Assembly: GCF_029581575.1 (NCBI RefSeq)
Contig: NZ_CP089975.1
Coordinates: forward strand, 62,001 to 126,000
Source of the DNA: Moraxella nasibovis
GTDB lineage: Bacteria > Pseudomonadota > Gammaproteobacteria > Pseudomonadales > Moraxellaceae
Direction of reading: 5' to 3'
Length of the DNA: 64,000 nt
Positions 39,892 through 50,389 of the stretch are shown in pieces (position 1 is the stretch's first letter; every line of letters starts with the position of its first letter). The translations under genes and the position numbers were made by a program. Under the pieces are notes generated by a model. It was given only the letters and a program-made list of their open reading frames with translations, was not told the DNA's origin and did no database searches.

Positions 39892-40545
39892 ATGAACATG
39901 AAATACAATCCTTTTTATGATCAACTGATGGACAGTTATCATGCGCCCCAAAACGCCCTTGTGCCGATGGTTATTGAGCAGTCGGGTCGTGGCGAGCGTT
40001 CGTTTGATATTTTTTCTCGCCTTTTGCGTGAGCGAGTGATTTTCTTGACAGGTCAGGTTGAGGACAACATGGCGAATCTGATCGTCGCTCAGCTGTTATT
40101 CTTAGAAGCGGACAATCCTGAAAAAGACATTCATCTGTACATCAACTCGCCCGGTGGCGTGGTAACGGCTGGCATGGCGATTTATGATACGATGAACTTC
40201 ATCAAGCCTGATGTGTCTACCATCTGCATGGGTCAGGCGGCGAGCATGGGTTCGTTTTTATTGTCAGCAGGCGAGAAGGGCAAACGCTACGCCCTTGCCA
40301 ATAGCCGTGTCATGATCCATCAGCCATTGGGCGGGTTTCGTGGTCAGGCATCGGACATTGAAATCCATGCCAAAGAAATCTTGCAACTAAAAGCCAAGCT
40401 CAATCAGCTGCTGGCTGATCACACAGGACAGCCTGTCGAGCGTTTGGAGAAAGACACTGATCGTGATAATTTCATGAGCGCCGAGCAAGCCAAAGAATAC
40501 GGTCTGGTCGATGTGGTGCTGGACAAACGCCCATCGAATCTGTAA
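39892..40545 (+). CDS. clpP: ClpP, ATP-dependent Clp protease proteolytic subunit
   Basis: Serine protease forming the barrel of ClpXP. 217 residues from ATG 39892 (GGAA upstream; an in-frame TTG at 39880 is less likely). Catalytic Ser in GQAASMGSF, catalytic His in MIHQPLGG, and the conserved [18 protein letters not shown] near the C-terminus for the Asp region. It precedes clpX by 9 bases. Confidence 0.97.
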   Translation: MNMKYNPFYDQLMDSYHAPQNALVPMVIEQSGRGERSFDIFSRLLRERVIFLTGQVEDNMANLIVAQLLFLEADNPEKDIHLYINSPGGVVTAGMAIYDTMNFIKPDVSTICMGQAASMGSFLLSAGEKGKRYALANSRVMIHQPLGGFRGQASDIEIHAKEILQLKAKLNQLLADHTGQPVERLEKDTDRDNFMSAEQAKEYGLVDVVLDKRPSNL

Positions 40546-40554
40546 GGAGTGCGC

Positions 40555-41802
40555 ATGACTGACCTAAATACCTGCTCGTTTTGTGGCAAGAAAAAAGCCG
40601 AAGTAAAAAAACTCATCGCAGGCGACGAAGCCAGTATTTGCAATGAGTGTATCGTTGCTTGTGGTGACATGCTGTCTGGCGCAGGCATTGATGATGCCAA
40701 GGCAGAAGCGGCGGACGCCAAAACTGAGGCATGGAAAGATGCCAAATTACCAACGCCAAAAGAGCTCAGAGCCCATCTGGATGAATATGTCATCGGTCAA
40801 GATGCCGCCAAAAAAGCCTTGTCGGTGGCGGTCTATAACCACTACAAACGCCTAAAATCTGAGCCAAAAGATGCGCAAGCGAGCGATCAAGTCGAGCTTG
40901 CCAAGAGTAACATCATGCTGATCGGTCCGACTGGCTCTGGTAAGACTTTGCTGGCGCAGACTTTGGCACGCCTACTGGATGTGCCGTTTGCGATGGCGGA
41001 TGCGACCACTTTGACCGAGGCAGGCTATGTGGGTGAAGATGTGGAAAATATCGTCCAAAAGCTCTTGCAAGCCGCCGACTATGACATTGAACGCACCCAA
41101 AAAGGCATCATTTTTATCGATGAGATTGACAAAATCACCCGCAAATCTGAAAATCCGTCCATCACCCGTGATGTCTCTGGCGAGGGCGTACAGCAGGCAC
41201 TACTCAAAATCATCGAAGGCACGGTGGCGAATATTCCACCACAAGGCGGACGCAAGCACCCACGCCAAGAGATGATTCAGGTGGACACCAGTAATATCCT
41301 AATCATCGTCGGTGGTGCGTTTGCAGGGCTGGATCGCATCATTCAGCAGCGTACCGAGACCACAGGCATGGGCTTTAACGCCACGGTCAAGGCGCAATCA
41401 GAGGCAAAAATCAGCGAGCTGTTCCGTGAAGTTGAGCCTGAGGATTTGGTAAAATTTGGTATCATTCCAGAGTTCATCGGTCGTCTGCCAGTCATCGCTA
41501 CGCTTGATGAGCTGGACGAGGCAGCGTTGGTGCAGATCTTGACTGAGCCGAAAAATGCCCTGACTAAGCAGTATCAATACCTGTTTGAGATGGAAGGGGC
41601 GAAACTGACTTTTGAACAAGATGCCTTGACTGCCATCGCCAAGCAAGCCATGAAGCGCAAGACGGGCGCAAGGGGGCTTCGCTCAATCATCGAAAACGCT
41701 CTGCTTGACACCATGTACGAGCTGCCAAGTAGGGAGGATGTCAAAGAGGTGACGGTGACTCGTGAAGTGATCGAAGAGGGCGAATCACCCAAGATGGCTT
41801 AA
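40555..41802 (+). CDS. clpX: ClpX, ATPase subunit of ClpXP
   Basis: AAA+ unfoldase, 415 residues. The N-terminal zinc-binding domain has [14 protein letters not shown] and CNECIVAC (four Cys). Walker A is GPTGSGKT, Walker B FIDEIDKI, followed by pore loop GYVGEDVEN and the sensor-2 block [14 protein letters not shown] lies 7 bases before the ATG at 40555; the GTG at 40549 is an upstream in-frame alternative. Co-transcribed with clpP. Confidence 0.97.
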   Translation: MTDLNTCSFCGKKKAEVKKLIAGDEASICNECIVACGDMLSGAGIDDAKAEAADAKTEAWKDAKLPTPKELRAHLDEYVIGQDAAKKALSVAVYNHYKRLKSEPKDAQASDQVELAKSNIMLIGPTGSGKTLLAQTLARLLDVPFAMADATTLTEAGYVGEDVENIVQKLLQAADYDIERTQKGIIFIDEIDKITRKSENPSITRDVSGEGVQQALLKIIEGTVANIPPQGGRKHPRQEMIQVDTSNILIIVGGAFAGLDRIIQQRTETTGMGFNATVKAQSEAKISELFREVEPEDLVKFGIIPEFIGRLPVIATLDELDEAALVQILTEPKNALTKQYQYLFEMEGAKLTFEQDALTAIAKQAMKRKTGARGLRSIIENALLDTMYELPSREDVKEVTVTREVIEEGESPKMA

Positions 41803-42068
41803 TGCGCTGCGTTTTGCTACCATGATATCTTGTGATAAGCATCGACATTGCCGCCAGTATGTAGGGAGAAATTAGCCTCACCCCTTCGACAGCGACATTG
41901 ACTTGATGGCTGTGACTACCTACCCCAAAGTCCATAGTGGCTTTGGGGGTTTTTTGTATGACCCATCAGTCAATTTTCAAAAAATCTTAACCCAAGCCAT
42001 GAAAATTTTGTTATATTAAATTGGCTAAGTGATGACTGTTAGCATTAAATTTTTTATCACAAAAGGAA
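41803..42068. other. clpX-fadB intergenic region with terminator and possible small RNA
   Basis: About 270 bases. 41835-41925 contains pairable words (GTAGGG with CCTACC, repeated CGACATTG) and is less AT-rich than other intergenic stretches. It ends at the strong terminator 41923-41956. This could be just the clpX 3' end or a small RNA; no family was recognised. Confidence 0.3.
41923..41956 (+). terminator. Strong terminator downstream of clpX
   Basis: CCCCAAAG and CTTTGGGG stem with a 10-base loop and GGTTTTTT tail. Confidence 0.88.
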
Positions 42069-42074
42069 ATGGCA

Positions 42075-44228
42075 ATGACTGAGCTTTATAATGGCAATAG
42101 CCTATCTGTTAGTTTGGCGGACGGTATCGCCAATTTGCGTTTTGACAATCAATCTGAGAGCGTGAATAAATTTGACACGGCGACCAATGCCGAATTTGCC
42201 GAAGTAGTGTCTGTGCTAGAAGGGCGAGACGACATTGAGGGTCTGATTGTTACTTCTGGCAAAAAAGTATTCATCGCAGGGGCGGACATCACCGAGTTTG
42301 TCGGTCATTTTGAGCGCTCAGAAGATGAGCTAAGATCATGGCTGCTTGCCATTAATGACACCTTCAACCGCTTTGAAGATTTGCCATTTCCAAAAGTCGC
42401 CGCCATCAATGGTGCGGCTTTGGGCGGCGGTTTTGAGATGAGCTTGGTTTGTGAATATCGTGTGATCGGCACATCAGGACAAGTGGGTTTTCCTGAGACC
42501 AAGCTTGGCATTTTCCCAGGCTTTGGTGGCTCGGTGCGTGCCCCCCGTGTGGTGGGTGTGGACAATGCCCTAGAAATCATCGCTACGGGCAATAACATTC
42601 GCCCTGACGCTGCCTTGAAAATGGGCTTGGTGGATGCGGTGGTCGCTGATGAGGCGGTGGAGCAGTCGGCGATCGATTTGGTCAAAAAGTGCATCGCAGG
42701 CGAGCTGGATTGGCAAGCTAAGCGTCAAGAAAAGCTTGTACCTGTGCGCCTAAGCCAGCTTGAGCAAGCGATGGCGTTTAACTCTGCCAAGGGCGTCATC
42801 TTTGCCAAGGCAAATCCAAAGCAGTATCCTGCGATCGCTCTGGCGGTGCAAAGCATTGAAAAACACGCCAATCTAAACCGTGATGATGCCATCAAGGTTG
42901 AGGCAGAGGGCTTTGTCAAGGCGGCAAAAACGCCACAAGCTCAAGCCTTGGTCGGTGTATTCTTGAACGACCAAGCGGTCAAAAAAGCCGCCAAAGACCA
43001 CAGTAAAAACGCCCACGACATCAATGAAATGGCGGTATTGGGCGCAGGCATCATGGGTGGCGGCATCGCTTATCAGGCAGCGAAAAAGGGCCTGCCGATC
43101 ATCATGAAAGACATCAAGTCAGAGCAGCTTGATCTTGGCATGAGCGAGGCGAGCAAACTTTTGTCCAAAGAAGTAGAGCGTGGCAAATCAACGCCTGCTA
43201 AGATGGGCGAGACGCTTTCCAAGATTCGCCCAACGCTAAACTATGGCGACTTTGGCACGCCTGACATCGTCATCGAGGCGGTCGTTGAAAACGAAAAAAT
43301 CAAAAAATCGGTGCTGGCCGAGACCGAAAGCCTAATCAAAGAGACGGCGATTTTGGCGTCAAACACATCAACCATCAGCATCACAGAGCTTGCCACTGCC
43401 CTAAAACGCCCAGAGAACTTCGTGGGTATGCACTTTTTCAACCCTGTGCATCGTATGCCATTGGTTGAGGTCATTCGTGGCGAAAAAACTTCCGATGAGG
43501 CAGTGGCGACCACCGTTGCGTTGGCTCAAAAAATGGGCAAAACGCCAATCGTGGTCAATGACTGCCCGGGCTTCTTGGTGAATCGTGTGCTGTTCCCGTA
43601 TTTTGGGGCGTTTGATTTGTTGGTCAAGCACGGTGCTGATTTCGTCCAAATTGACAAGGTGATGGAGAGATTTGGCTGGCCGATGGGTCCTGCGTATCTG
43701 CTGGATGTGGTCGGCATTGATACAGGCGTTCATGCCAGCGCTGTGATGGCGGCAGGTTTCCCTGATCGCATGAAGCCTGATTATAAGACCGCCACCGATG
43801 TGATGTTTGAGAACAATCGCTTGGGTCAAAAAAATGGCGTGGGCTTTTATAAGTACGAAATTGACAAAAAAGGCAAGCCAAAAAAATCGCAAGATGCAAC
43901 CACTTATGAGCTATTAAAAGGTGTGCAAGACACGCAAAAAGAGTTTGATGATCAAGAAATCATTGACCGTTTGATGGTGGCGTTTTGTAATGAAACGGTG
44001 CGCTGCCTTGAAGATGGCATCGTGGCGTCGCCTGCCGAGGCAGACATGGCAATGCTGATGGGGCTAGGTTTCCCACCGTTCCGTGGCGGTCCTTGCCGTT
44101 ATATTGACCAAGTGGGCGTGGCGAACTTTGTGGCACTGTGCGACAAATACGCACATCTGGGCAAAGCGTACGAAGCTCCACAGCTGCTGCGTGACATGGC
44201 AGAGCGTGGCGAGAAGTTTTATGCCTAA
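42075..44228 (+). CDS. fadB: FadB, fatty-acid oxidation complex alpha subunit
   Basis: Multifunctional beta-oxidation enzyme with enoyl-CoA hydratase and 3-hydroxyacyl-CoA dehydrogenase activities. 717 residues. The crotonase domain (about 1-190) has [10 protein letters not shown] and an oxyanion segment [14 protein letters not shown]; catalytic Glu lies around [14 protein letters not shown]. The dehydrogenase domain starts at about 315 with [14 protein letters not shown] and has catalytic His in [20 protein letters not shown] is 8 bases before ATG 42075, preferred to ATG 42069. It precedes fadA by 35 bases. Confidence 0.96.
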   Translation: MTELYNGNSLSVSLADGIANLRFDNQSESVNKFDTATNAEFAEVVSVLEGRDDIEGLIVTSGKKVFIAGADITEFVGHFERSEDELRSWLLAINDTFNRFEDLPFPKVAAINGAALGGGFEMSLVCEYRVIGTSGQVGFPETKLGIFPGFGGSVRAPRVVGVDNALEIIATGNNIRPDAALKMGLVDAVVADEAVEQSAIDLVKKCIAGELDWQAKRQEKLVPVRLSQLEQAMAFNSAKGVIFAKANPKQYPAIALAVQSIEKHANLNRDDAIKVEAEGFVKAAKTPQAQALVGVFLNDQAVKKAAKDHSKNAHDINEMAVLGAGIMGGGIAYQAAKKGLPIIMKDIKSEQLDLGMSEASKLLSKEVERGKSTPAKMGETLSKIRPTLNYGDFGTPDIVIEAVVENEKIKKSVLAETESLIKETAILASNTSTISITELATALKRPENFVGMHFFNPVHRMPLVEVIRGEKTSDEAVATTVALAQKMGKTPIVVNDCPGFLVNRVLFPYFGAFDLLVKHGADFVQIDKVMERFGWPMGPAYLLDVVGIDTGVHASAVMAAGFPDRMKPDYKTATDVMFENNRLGQKNGVGFYKYEIDKKGKPKKSQDATTYELLKGVQDTQKEFDDQEIIDRLMVAFCNETVRCLEDGIVASPAEADMAMLMGLGFPPFRGGPCRYIDQVGVANFVALCDKYAHLGKAYEAPQLLRDMAERGEKFYA

Positions 44229-44254
44229 CTGAATAAAAAAGATGCAATATTTAA

Positions 44255-45436
<1,182 letters not shown>

Positions 45437-45466
45437 TGAATGATGAGTGATTGATCGCTAAATCGC

Positions 45467-45501
45467 TAAAAAGCCATTCTTGATGAGTGGCTTTTTATTT
45501 T
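45467..45501 (+). terminator. Terminator after fadA
   Basis: AAAAAGCCATTC...GAGTGGCTTTTT stem followed by ATTTTT; nearly the same hairpin as at 35269-35300. Confidence 0.82.
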
Positions 45502-45647
45502 TATGGCGATTTGTTTGAGTGCTTTAAGTCATTTGACCTCTGTCATTTGCGGTCATTTTAATGCTTAATCATCGGTCAATAAATGCTCGATTTGCACTTG
45601 GTGGAACGCCTTAATACAAGTGATGGATGATAAAATCATACACAGGC

Positions 45648-45663
45648 GTGTCATTTATGACAC
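45648..45663. promoter_or_regulatory. Palindromic operator-like site
   Basis: GTGTCAT-TT-ATGACAC, a perfect 7-base inverted repeat with a 2-base spacer, about 300 bases upstream of the exported-protein gene at 45963 and 210 bases past fadA. It has no T run and too small a loop to be a terminator, so a dimeric regulator site is plausible. Confidence 0.4.
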
Positions 45664-45962
45664 AATTTGTGGTAATTTTTTGGTACTTTTGATGGTTTTT
45701 CATGGTATGATAAAGCAAAGTCAAACTCAAACAATGCAGGCAAAATGTACAAGCGGATGTGCGGGCAAGTGGTGATTTTCTGAATGATTGTCACTGAAAT
45801 TTGTGATTAACATGGATGGGCTGTTGTTGGGGTTTGGTAAGTTTTGCAGTTTTATTTGTCTTTTATTTGTCGTCTCACTGAGTCAAACCTGTCTTTTGGC
45901 AAACTCTGTCTTTTGACAAAATTGTTTGATTGGTGAAAATTTTTGAAATTTAAGGAACGATT

Positions 45963-46469
45963 ATGAAATTTCGTCAGCTTTTTTTGACCGCCGCTTTGGC
46001 AACAAGTGCCATCTCTGCTTATGCCATGCTACCAACAGCAGAGGCTGAGCAGGCGCAAGCGACCACCCAAGCCGCCCCCAAAGTCGATGAAAAAATCAAC
46101 GCTTTTTTGGTGGTGCGTGATGCATCGGGCAATGAAACCTTGCGTCCACTGACCATCACCGATGGCGTCAGCCGTGGCGATGTGGTTGAGTATCAAGGGC
46201 TTTATACCAATTATGACACCAACCGTGTGCGCAAAATGACCGTCACGCTTGGCATTCCTGAGGGTACGGAGTTGGTCGGCTCGGTTGAGCCTACGATCGT
46301 TAGGGCCAGCATCGATGGCAGCCGCTTTGTGAATATGCCGATTCGCACCAGTGTCAATGGACAAGCGCAAGAGCTGCCACTAAGCTACTACAAGGCGCTG
46401 CGTTGGACGGTGGAAGATGTGGGCATCGGCGCTACCGCTGTCGTCAAATATCGTGTGCGCATCAACTAA
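45963..46469 (+). CDS. Exported DUF11-like protein of unknown function
   Basis: 168 residues. A Sec signal peptide (FLTAALATSAISAYA, cleavage near residue 21) is followed by an Ala/Gln-rich linker and a beta-rich domain. That domain has TDGVSRGDVVEYQGLYTN and a closing ATAVVKYRVRIN, resembling the repeat (DUF11-type) Ig-like folds of surface proteins. It is probably periplasmic or surface-associated. AAGGAA precedes the ATG; it stands alone between two terminators. Not recognised further. Confidence 0.7.
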   Translation: MKFRQLFLTAALATSAISAYAMLPTAEAEQAQATTQAAPKVDEKINAFLVVRDASGNETLRPLTITDGVSRGDVVEYQGLYTNYDTNRVRKMTVTLGIPEGTELVGSVEPTIVRASIDGSRFVNMPIRTSVNGQAQELPLSYYKALRWTVEDVGIGATAVVKYRVRIN

Positions 46470-46482
46470 CGATCGCCAAGAC

Positions 46483-46516
46483 AAAAAAGCCAAGCCTTTT
46501 GGGTTTGGCTTTTTTG
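46483..46516 (+). terminator. Terminator after the exported protein gene
   Basis: AAAAAAGCCAAGCC and GGTTTGGCTTTTTT form a stem with one G-T pair and a T run. Confidence 0.82.
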
Positions 46517-46590
46517 TTGTTTTAATGGGCGTGTTTGCTAAGTATCGCCAGTAAAAGACGGCAAGAAAATAAGTGCTTGTAACAAAAAAC

Positions 46591-46610
46591 ATTCTCATTA
46601 TCATTGATAT
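46591..46610. promoter_or_regulatory. Candidate Fur box
   Basis: ATTCTCATTATCATTGATAT (reverse complement ATATCAATGATAATGAGAAT) is a good match to the Fur box GATAATGATAATCATTATC. It lies about 100 bases upstream of the siderophore-binding lipoprotein gene, suggesting iron repression of the import genes. Confidence 0.65.
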
Positions 46611-46704
46611 TTTTTGATAAATTATATATCATAAGCAAAGTATTTAATGCCATGTCGTGACGATGGTTTGGCATGATTTTAAAGATTTTAAAGATTTGGA
46701 GTGA

Positions 46705-47715
46705 ATGATGAATGTTTCTACCTTGATTCGCCCTGCGACTTTGGGCGTGATGATGGCGTGTGGTCTGACACTCGTTGCTTGTGGTAATGACAAGCCTGCC
46801 GCCAACCCAGCCACCACCGACACCACAGCGCAAGCTGACAGCAATGCCGCCACTGGCGAGGTCAGCATCAAGACTGCTACTGGCGAGCAGACCATCAGCA
46901 CCAATCCAAATCCTGTGGCGGTGTACGACATGACCGCTTTACAGAATTTGACGGCGCTTGGCGTGCCAGTGCAGGGTTTTCCTGACATCAAAGATGACCG
47001 TGCTTTGATGCTGAATTTAAAGCCTGAAAACGCCCCAGCGACCACGCAGATTGGCACACTGTTTGAGCCAAATTTGGAGGCTTTGCATGGTCTAAAACCA
47101 CAAGCGGTCTTTGTTGGTTCTCGCATGGCAAAGCATGCCGAAGAGCTTGGCAAAATCGCTCCGACTTATAATCTTACCATCGACACCAGTGATGTCTATG
47201 CCGCCACCAAGCAGCAGCTGACCGACTTTGGCAATGTCTTTAATAAACAAGACGATGCTCAAAAGCTCATCGCCGACATCGATAAAGCGATCGCTGACAC
47301 TAAGGCTTCTGTGCAAGGCAAGGGCAATGGCTTGGCAATCTTGATCAATGGCAATAAAATGAGCGCCTATGGTAAAAACTCTCGCTACGGCTATCTGCAC
47401 ACGGCTTTTGGTGTGCCATTGGCAGATGAGCACATTGAGGTGGCGGATCATGGTCAGCCGATCAGCTTTGAATACATCCAAAAAGTCGATCCTGACTGGC
47501 TGTTTGTGCTAGACCGTACAGCGGCGATCGGCGAAGAAGGTGTGGCCGCTCAGCAAATCCTTGACAATCCTTTGATGCACAACACCAAAGCTTGGAAAAA
47601 TCAGCAGATTGTCTATGTTAGCCCAGACTCTTATCTTGCCTTTGGTGGCTATTATCAATGGCTAAAAGACGCTAAGATCGTCAAAGACGCATTTGACGCC
47701 AAAGCAGCGCAATAA
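46705..47715 (+). CDS. Ferric-siderophore substrate-binding lipoprotein (FetB/CeuE/FatB-like)
   Basis: 336 residues. The lipoprotein signal ends in LVAC (Cys near residue 26), followed by a Thr/Ala-rich linker and a periplasmic-binding fold of the cluster-A siderophore type. Conserved elements are IGTLFEPNLEAL, the ligand loop GKNSRYGYLHTAFGVP with an Arg that may contact ferric catecholates, DWLFVLDRTAAIGE and the C-terminal YLAFGGYYQW. It feeds the two permeases and ATPase downstream (48386-51856), though 670 bases separate it from them. A Fur box lies upstream. The siderophore cannot be named; catecholates are common ligands of this family. Confidence 0.88.
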   Translation: MMNVSTLIRPATLGVMMACGLTLVACGNDKPAANPATTDTTAQADSNAATGEVSIKTATGEQTISTNPNPVAVYDMTALQNLTALGVPVQGFPDIKDDRALMLNLKPENAPATTQIGTLFEPNLEALHGLKPQAVFVGSRMAKHAEELGKIAPTYNLTIDTSDVYAATKQQLTDFGNVFNKQDDAQKLIADIDKAIADTKASVQGKGNGLAILINGNKMSAYGKNSRYGYLHTAFGVPLADEHIEVADHGQPISFEYIQKVDPDWLFVLDRTAAIGEEGVAAQQILDNPLMHNTKAWKNQQIVYVSPDSYLAFGGYYQWLKDAKIVKDAFDAKAAQ

Positions 47716-47995
47716 GTTTGACAAAGCGGATGGGGCGCATCAGGCTGTCCAAAGTGCGCTCTTTTGAGCATTTAAATCAAAAAGCAGGGCGAACATGATT
47801 CGCCCATGCGACTTTTTGGCGCTTTTTAAATCTTGACGAACTGAGTTTTTGGTGAATTGAGTTTGTGGAATTGTCAATAAATGATAAGTAATTATAATTA
47901 GCTGAATGCAAAAAATTTAAATATCCTGCCTTGTCTCTTTGGTCTTTGGCGCTGCCAGTTGGCGTGGTTGTTTTATTTTGTAGATATTAAAAGCA

Positions 47996-48127
47996 GTGCG
48001 TGGTTATAGCTGCTTGCTGGCGGTTTTTTTGATTGGCAGTGTTTGTCGGCGGTACACCAATATGCTGTATGGCGTGGTGCTTTTGGTGAACTTGGCGGCG
48101 TATATCTTTGCGATCATCGTGCCTTAG
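47996..48127 (+). CDS. Tiny putative membrane protein, tentative
   Basis: 43 codons from a GTG start: MRGYSCLLAVFLIGSVCR is a hydrophobic helix, and NMLYGVVLLVNLAAYIFAIIVP is a second, separated by a basic turn CRRYTN. This looks like a real two-helix hairpin protein, but the ribosome site is weak and there is no homologue I recognise. Its stop codon lies in the first unit of the tandem repeat. It might equally be a remnant of a longer membrane protein gene interrupted by the repeat. Confidence 0.3.
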   Translation: MRGYSCLLAVFLIGSVCRRYTNMLYGVVLLVNLAAYIFAIIVP

Positions 48128-48190
48128 ATCGTGCCTTAGATCGTGCCTTAGATCGTGCCTTAGATCGTGCCTTAGATTGTGGCTTAGCCA
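48119..48190. repeat. 12-bp tandem repeat (GTGCCTTAGATC)n
   Basis: Four perfect units (48119-48166), one with a single change (48167-48178) and a degraded sixth (48179-48190). Each unit contains a GATC site and, in the frame of the small ORF, a TAG stop. Copy number changes would not shift any frame because the unit is 12 bases. Confidence 0.9.
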
Positions 48191-48385
48191 GCCCAAGCCA
48201 AGATGAGCTTGCTTGGCGGCTAAATTTTAAGACATTGGCATAAAAAAGTATCATTTTTTATGCCTACCAAATTTAAAAACTGGTAGAAAGCTTGCACCGC
48301 CTGATGGGTAAGTCTGGCAGCGTGTGCAAATTTGTGCCATGTTTTAAAGTTTTTTGACAGTTATTTTACCCAATCATTCAAAATT

Positions 48386-49372
48386 ATGAGCACTTCTACC
48401 GCACAGACTGTTTTTTGGCGTTTGCCCATGGTGGTCAATATTGGCGCCATGCTGATTTTGCTTGTGCTGATTGCTGTCAGCATTTCGGTGGGCGTGGCGA
48501 ATTTTTCGTGGGCGAGACTGCTTGATGATGCAGATGGCAGTTTGCAGCTGCTTTTGACCAGCCGCTTGCCCCGCACGCTGGCGCTGATGCTCACAGGGGC
48601 GAGTATGGCAATCGCTGGCATGATGATGCAGGTGGTGCTAAAAAACCGTTTTGTCGAGCCATCGATGGTGGGGGCGACACAGTCGGCGGTTTTGGGGATT
48701 TTGCTCACCAGCTTGTACCTACCGACGCTACCTTTGCTTGGCAAAATGGGCGTGGCGACTGTCATGGCATTTTTGGGCATGGCAGTTTTTATGCAGCTCA
48801 TCAAGCGTCTGCCTGCCACCGATTTTCTCATCATTCCTTTGGTGGGGATTGTCTTTGGGGGTATCATCGACTCGGCGACTTTGTTCATCGCTTATCAGAC
48901 AGAGATGGTGCAGATGCTGTCGGTGTGGCGGTTTGGCGATTTTTCAAGTGTCTTGGCAGGTCGTTATGAGACGCTGTGGCTGGTCGGTGGGCTGTCGGCG
49001 CTTGCGTACATCATGGCGGACCGTTTGACCATCATCGGTCTTGGAGACGGCATTGCCAAAAACTTGGGCGTAAACAAAGAAGCGGTGATGTGGCTTGCCA
49101 TCGGCATGGTGGCGATGATAAGCTCGGTGGTGGTGGTGACGGTGGGGGCGATCAGCTTTGTGGGCTTGGTCGTGCCAAATATCGTGAGCCGTCTGGTGGG
49201 CGACCGCCTAAGAGTGTCGCTCCCTGCGGTGGCAATCTTAGGCTCGTCGTGCGTGCTGTTTTGTGACATCATCGGGCGAGTGATTCGCTATCCTTTTGAG
49301 ATTCCTGTCTATGTGGTGTTCGGGGTGCTGGGGTCGGCACTGTTTTTGTGGTTATTATCAAGGGCGAAGTAG
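48386..49372 (+). CDS. Iron-siderophore ABC permease 1 (FecCD family)
   Basis: 328 residues from ATG 48386, with no strong ribosome site; an in-frame TTG lies at 48332. About eight to ten helices. FecCD signatures SRLPRTLALMLTGASMAIAGMMMQ near the N-terminus and VGAISFVGLVVPNIVSRLVG in the second half, the latter forming the loop that docks the ATPase. Pairs with the permease that starts 9 bases downstream of its stop. Confidence 0.92.
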   Translation: MSTSTAQTVFWRLPMVVNIGAMLILLVLIAVSISVGVANFSWARLLDDADGSLQLLLTSRLPRTLALMLTGASMAIAGMMMQVVLKNRFVEPSMVGATQSAVLGILLTSLYLPTLPLLGKMGVATVMAFLGMAVFMQLIKRLPATDFLIIPLVGIVFGGIIDSATLFIAYQTEMVQMLSVWRFGDFSSVLAGRYETLWLVGGLSALAYIMADRLTIIGLGDGIAKNLGVNKEAVMWLAIGMVAMISSVVVVTVGAISFVGLVVPNIVSRLVGDRLRVSLPAVAILGSSCVLFCDIIGRVIRYPFEIPVYVVFGVLGSALFLWLLSRAK

Positions 49373-49381
49373 GGGAGTGTC

Positions 49382-50347
49382 ATGGCTTTTTTAAAAAACA
49401 ACCCAATACTCATCGCCTTTATCATCCTTGTCATCGGCTGTGGGCTGTATCTGACTTTGAATGTGGTGAGCTGGGATTTTGCCCTGCCGCTACGCACCCG
49501 TAAGCTCGTTGCTTTTTTGGTGGTGGGCTATGCGGTGGGGGTGTCCACGCTACTGTTCCAAACGCTCACGCATAACCCCATTTTAACGCCAAGTCTCTTG
49601 GGTTTTGATGCCTTATATGTCTTGATACAGAGCCTTATGCTGTTCTTTTTGGGAATGGTGAGCTACACCACGATGCCTGCGGTGGGCAAATTTGCTTTTG
49701 AAGTGATGGTGATGATGGCGATGAGTGTTGCCATGTTTCGCTTTTTGCTTACAAAGCATAATCAGGATTTGACACGGCTCATCTTGGTGGGTGTGATTTT
49801 TGGGATATTGTTTAGAAGCCTGTCCTACATGGTCGCACGCATGATAAGCCCTGATGATTTTGTGACGGTGCAGGCGCACAGCTATGCCAGCTTTACCGCC
49901 GTCAATGTCAATCTACTCATCACAAGCATGGTGCTGTCGGCTTTAAGTTTTGTATACATTTGGCGGCACAGATTTGCCCTAGATGTGCTGATGCTTGGCA
50001 GAAACTGCGCCATCAGCTTGGGCGTGCCATATCGCACATTGTCGCTAGGCATTTTGATGACCATTGCTCTTTTGGTGTCGATGGCGACGGCGCTTGTGGG
50101 TCCGATTACGTTTTTTGGGCTGCTTGTGTGCGCTTTGACCAACCGCTTTTGTACCAAAATGGCGCATGGCGAGAGGCTGATTTTGGTCAGCTTGGTGGCA
50201 AGCAGTACGCTCATCGTGGGGCAGGCGGTGTTTGAGCATGTCTTTAAGGTGGCAGGCGTGCTCGAAGTCATCATTGAGCTGTTTGGCGGCGTGGCGTTTT
50301 TGCTACTGATTTTTACACAATATGGCAAACAACGCACAATGCAATAA
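49382..50347 (+). CDS. Iron-siderophore ABC permease 2 (FecCD family)
   Basis: 321 residues, hydrophobic throughout. RTRKLVAFLVVGYAVGVSTLLFQTLTHNPILTPSLLGFDALY is the FecCD N-terminal signature, and ALVGPITFFGLLVCALTN the ATPase-docking loop. It sits directly after the first permease (9 bases) and forms the heterodimeric channel. Confidence 0.92.
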   Translation: MAFLKNNPILIAFIILVIGCGLYLTLNVVSWDFALPLRTRKLVAFLVVGYAVGVSTLLFQTLTHNPILTPSLLGFDALYVLIQSLMLFFLGMVSYTTMPAVGKFAFEVMVMMAMSVAMFRFLLTKHNQDLTRLILVGVIFGILFRSLSYMVARMISPDDFVTVQAHSYASFTAVNVNLLITSMVLSALSFVYIWRHRFALDVLMLGRNCAISLGVPYRTLSLGILMTIALLVSMATALVGPITFFGLLVCALTNRFCTKMAHGERLILVSLVASSTLIVGQAVFEHVFKVAGVLEVIIELFGGVAFLLLIFTQYGKQRTMQ

Positions 50348-50389
50348 TTCTTAATACATAAAATTTAATCTATAAATTTAGGTTGTTGA

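Larger units (their letters stand above)
45437..45962. other. fadA downstream intergenic region
   Basis: 526 bases without a gene. It contains a terminator (45467-45501) and a perfect 7+7 palindrome (45648-45663). The rest is AT-rich and probably carries the promoter of the next gene. Confidence 0.5.
47716..48385. other. Long gap with tiny ORF and tandem repeat
   Basis: 670 bases between binding protein and first permease. It holds a short inverted repeat (GGGCGAA..TTCGCCC near 47785-47803), a possible second weak Fur-like element (AATGATAAGTAATTATAATT near 47879-47898), a 43-codon membrane ORF and a 12-bp tandem repeat. Confidence 0.5.

Noticed and set aside
48119-48190. CRISPR-like array
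   Set aside because: Units are 12 bases with no spacers, so it is a simple tandem repeat.
48043-48243. Plus-strand reading frame with ALDR repeats
   Set aside because: The peptide is made of the 12-bp tandem repeat read in one frame and has no upstream signal; it looks like repeat DNA.
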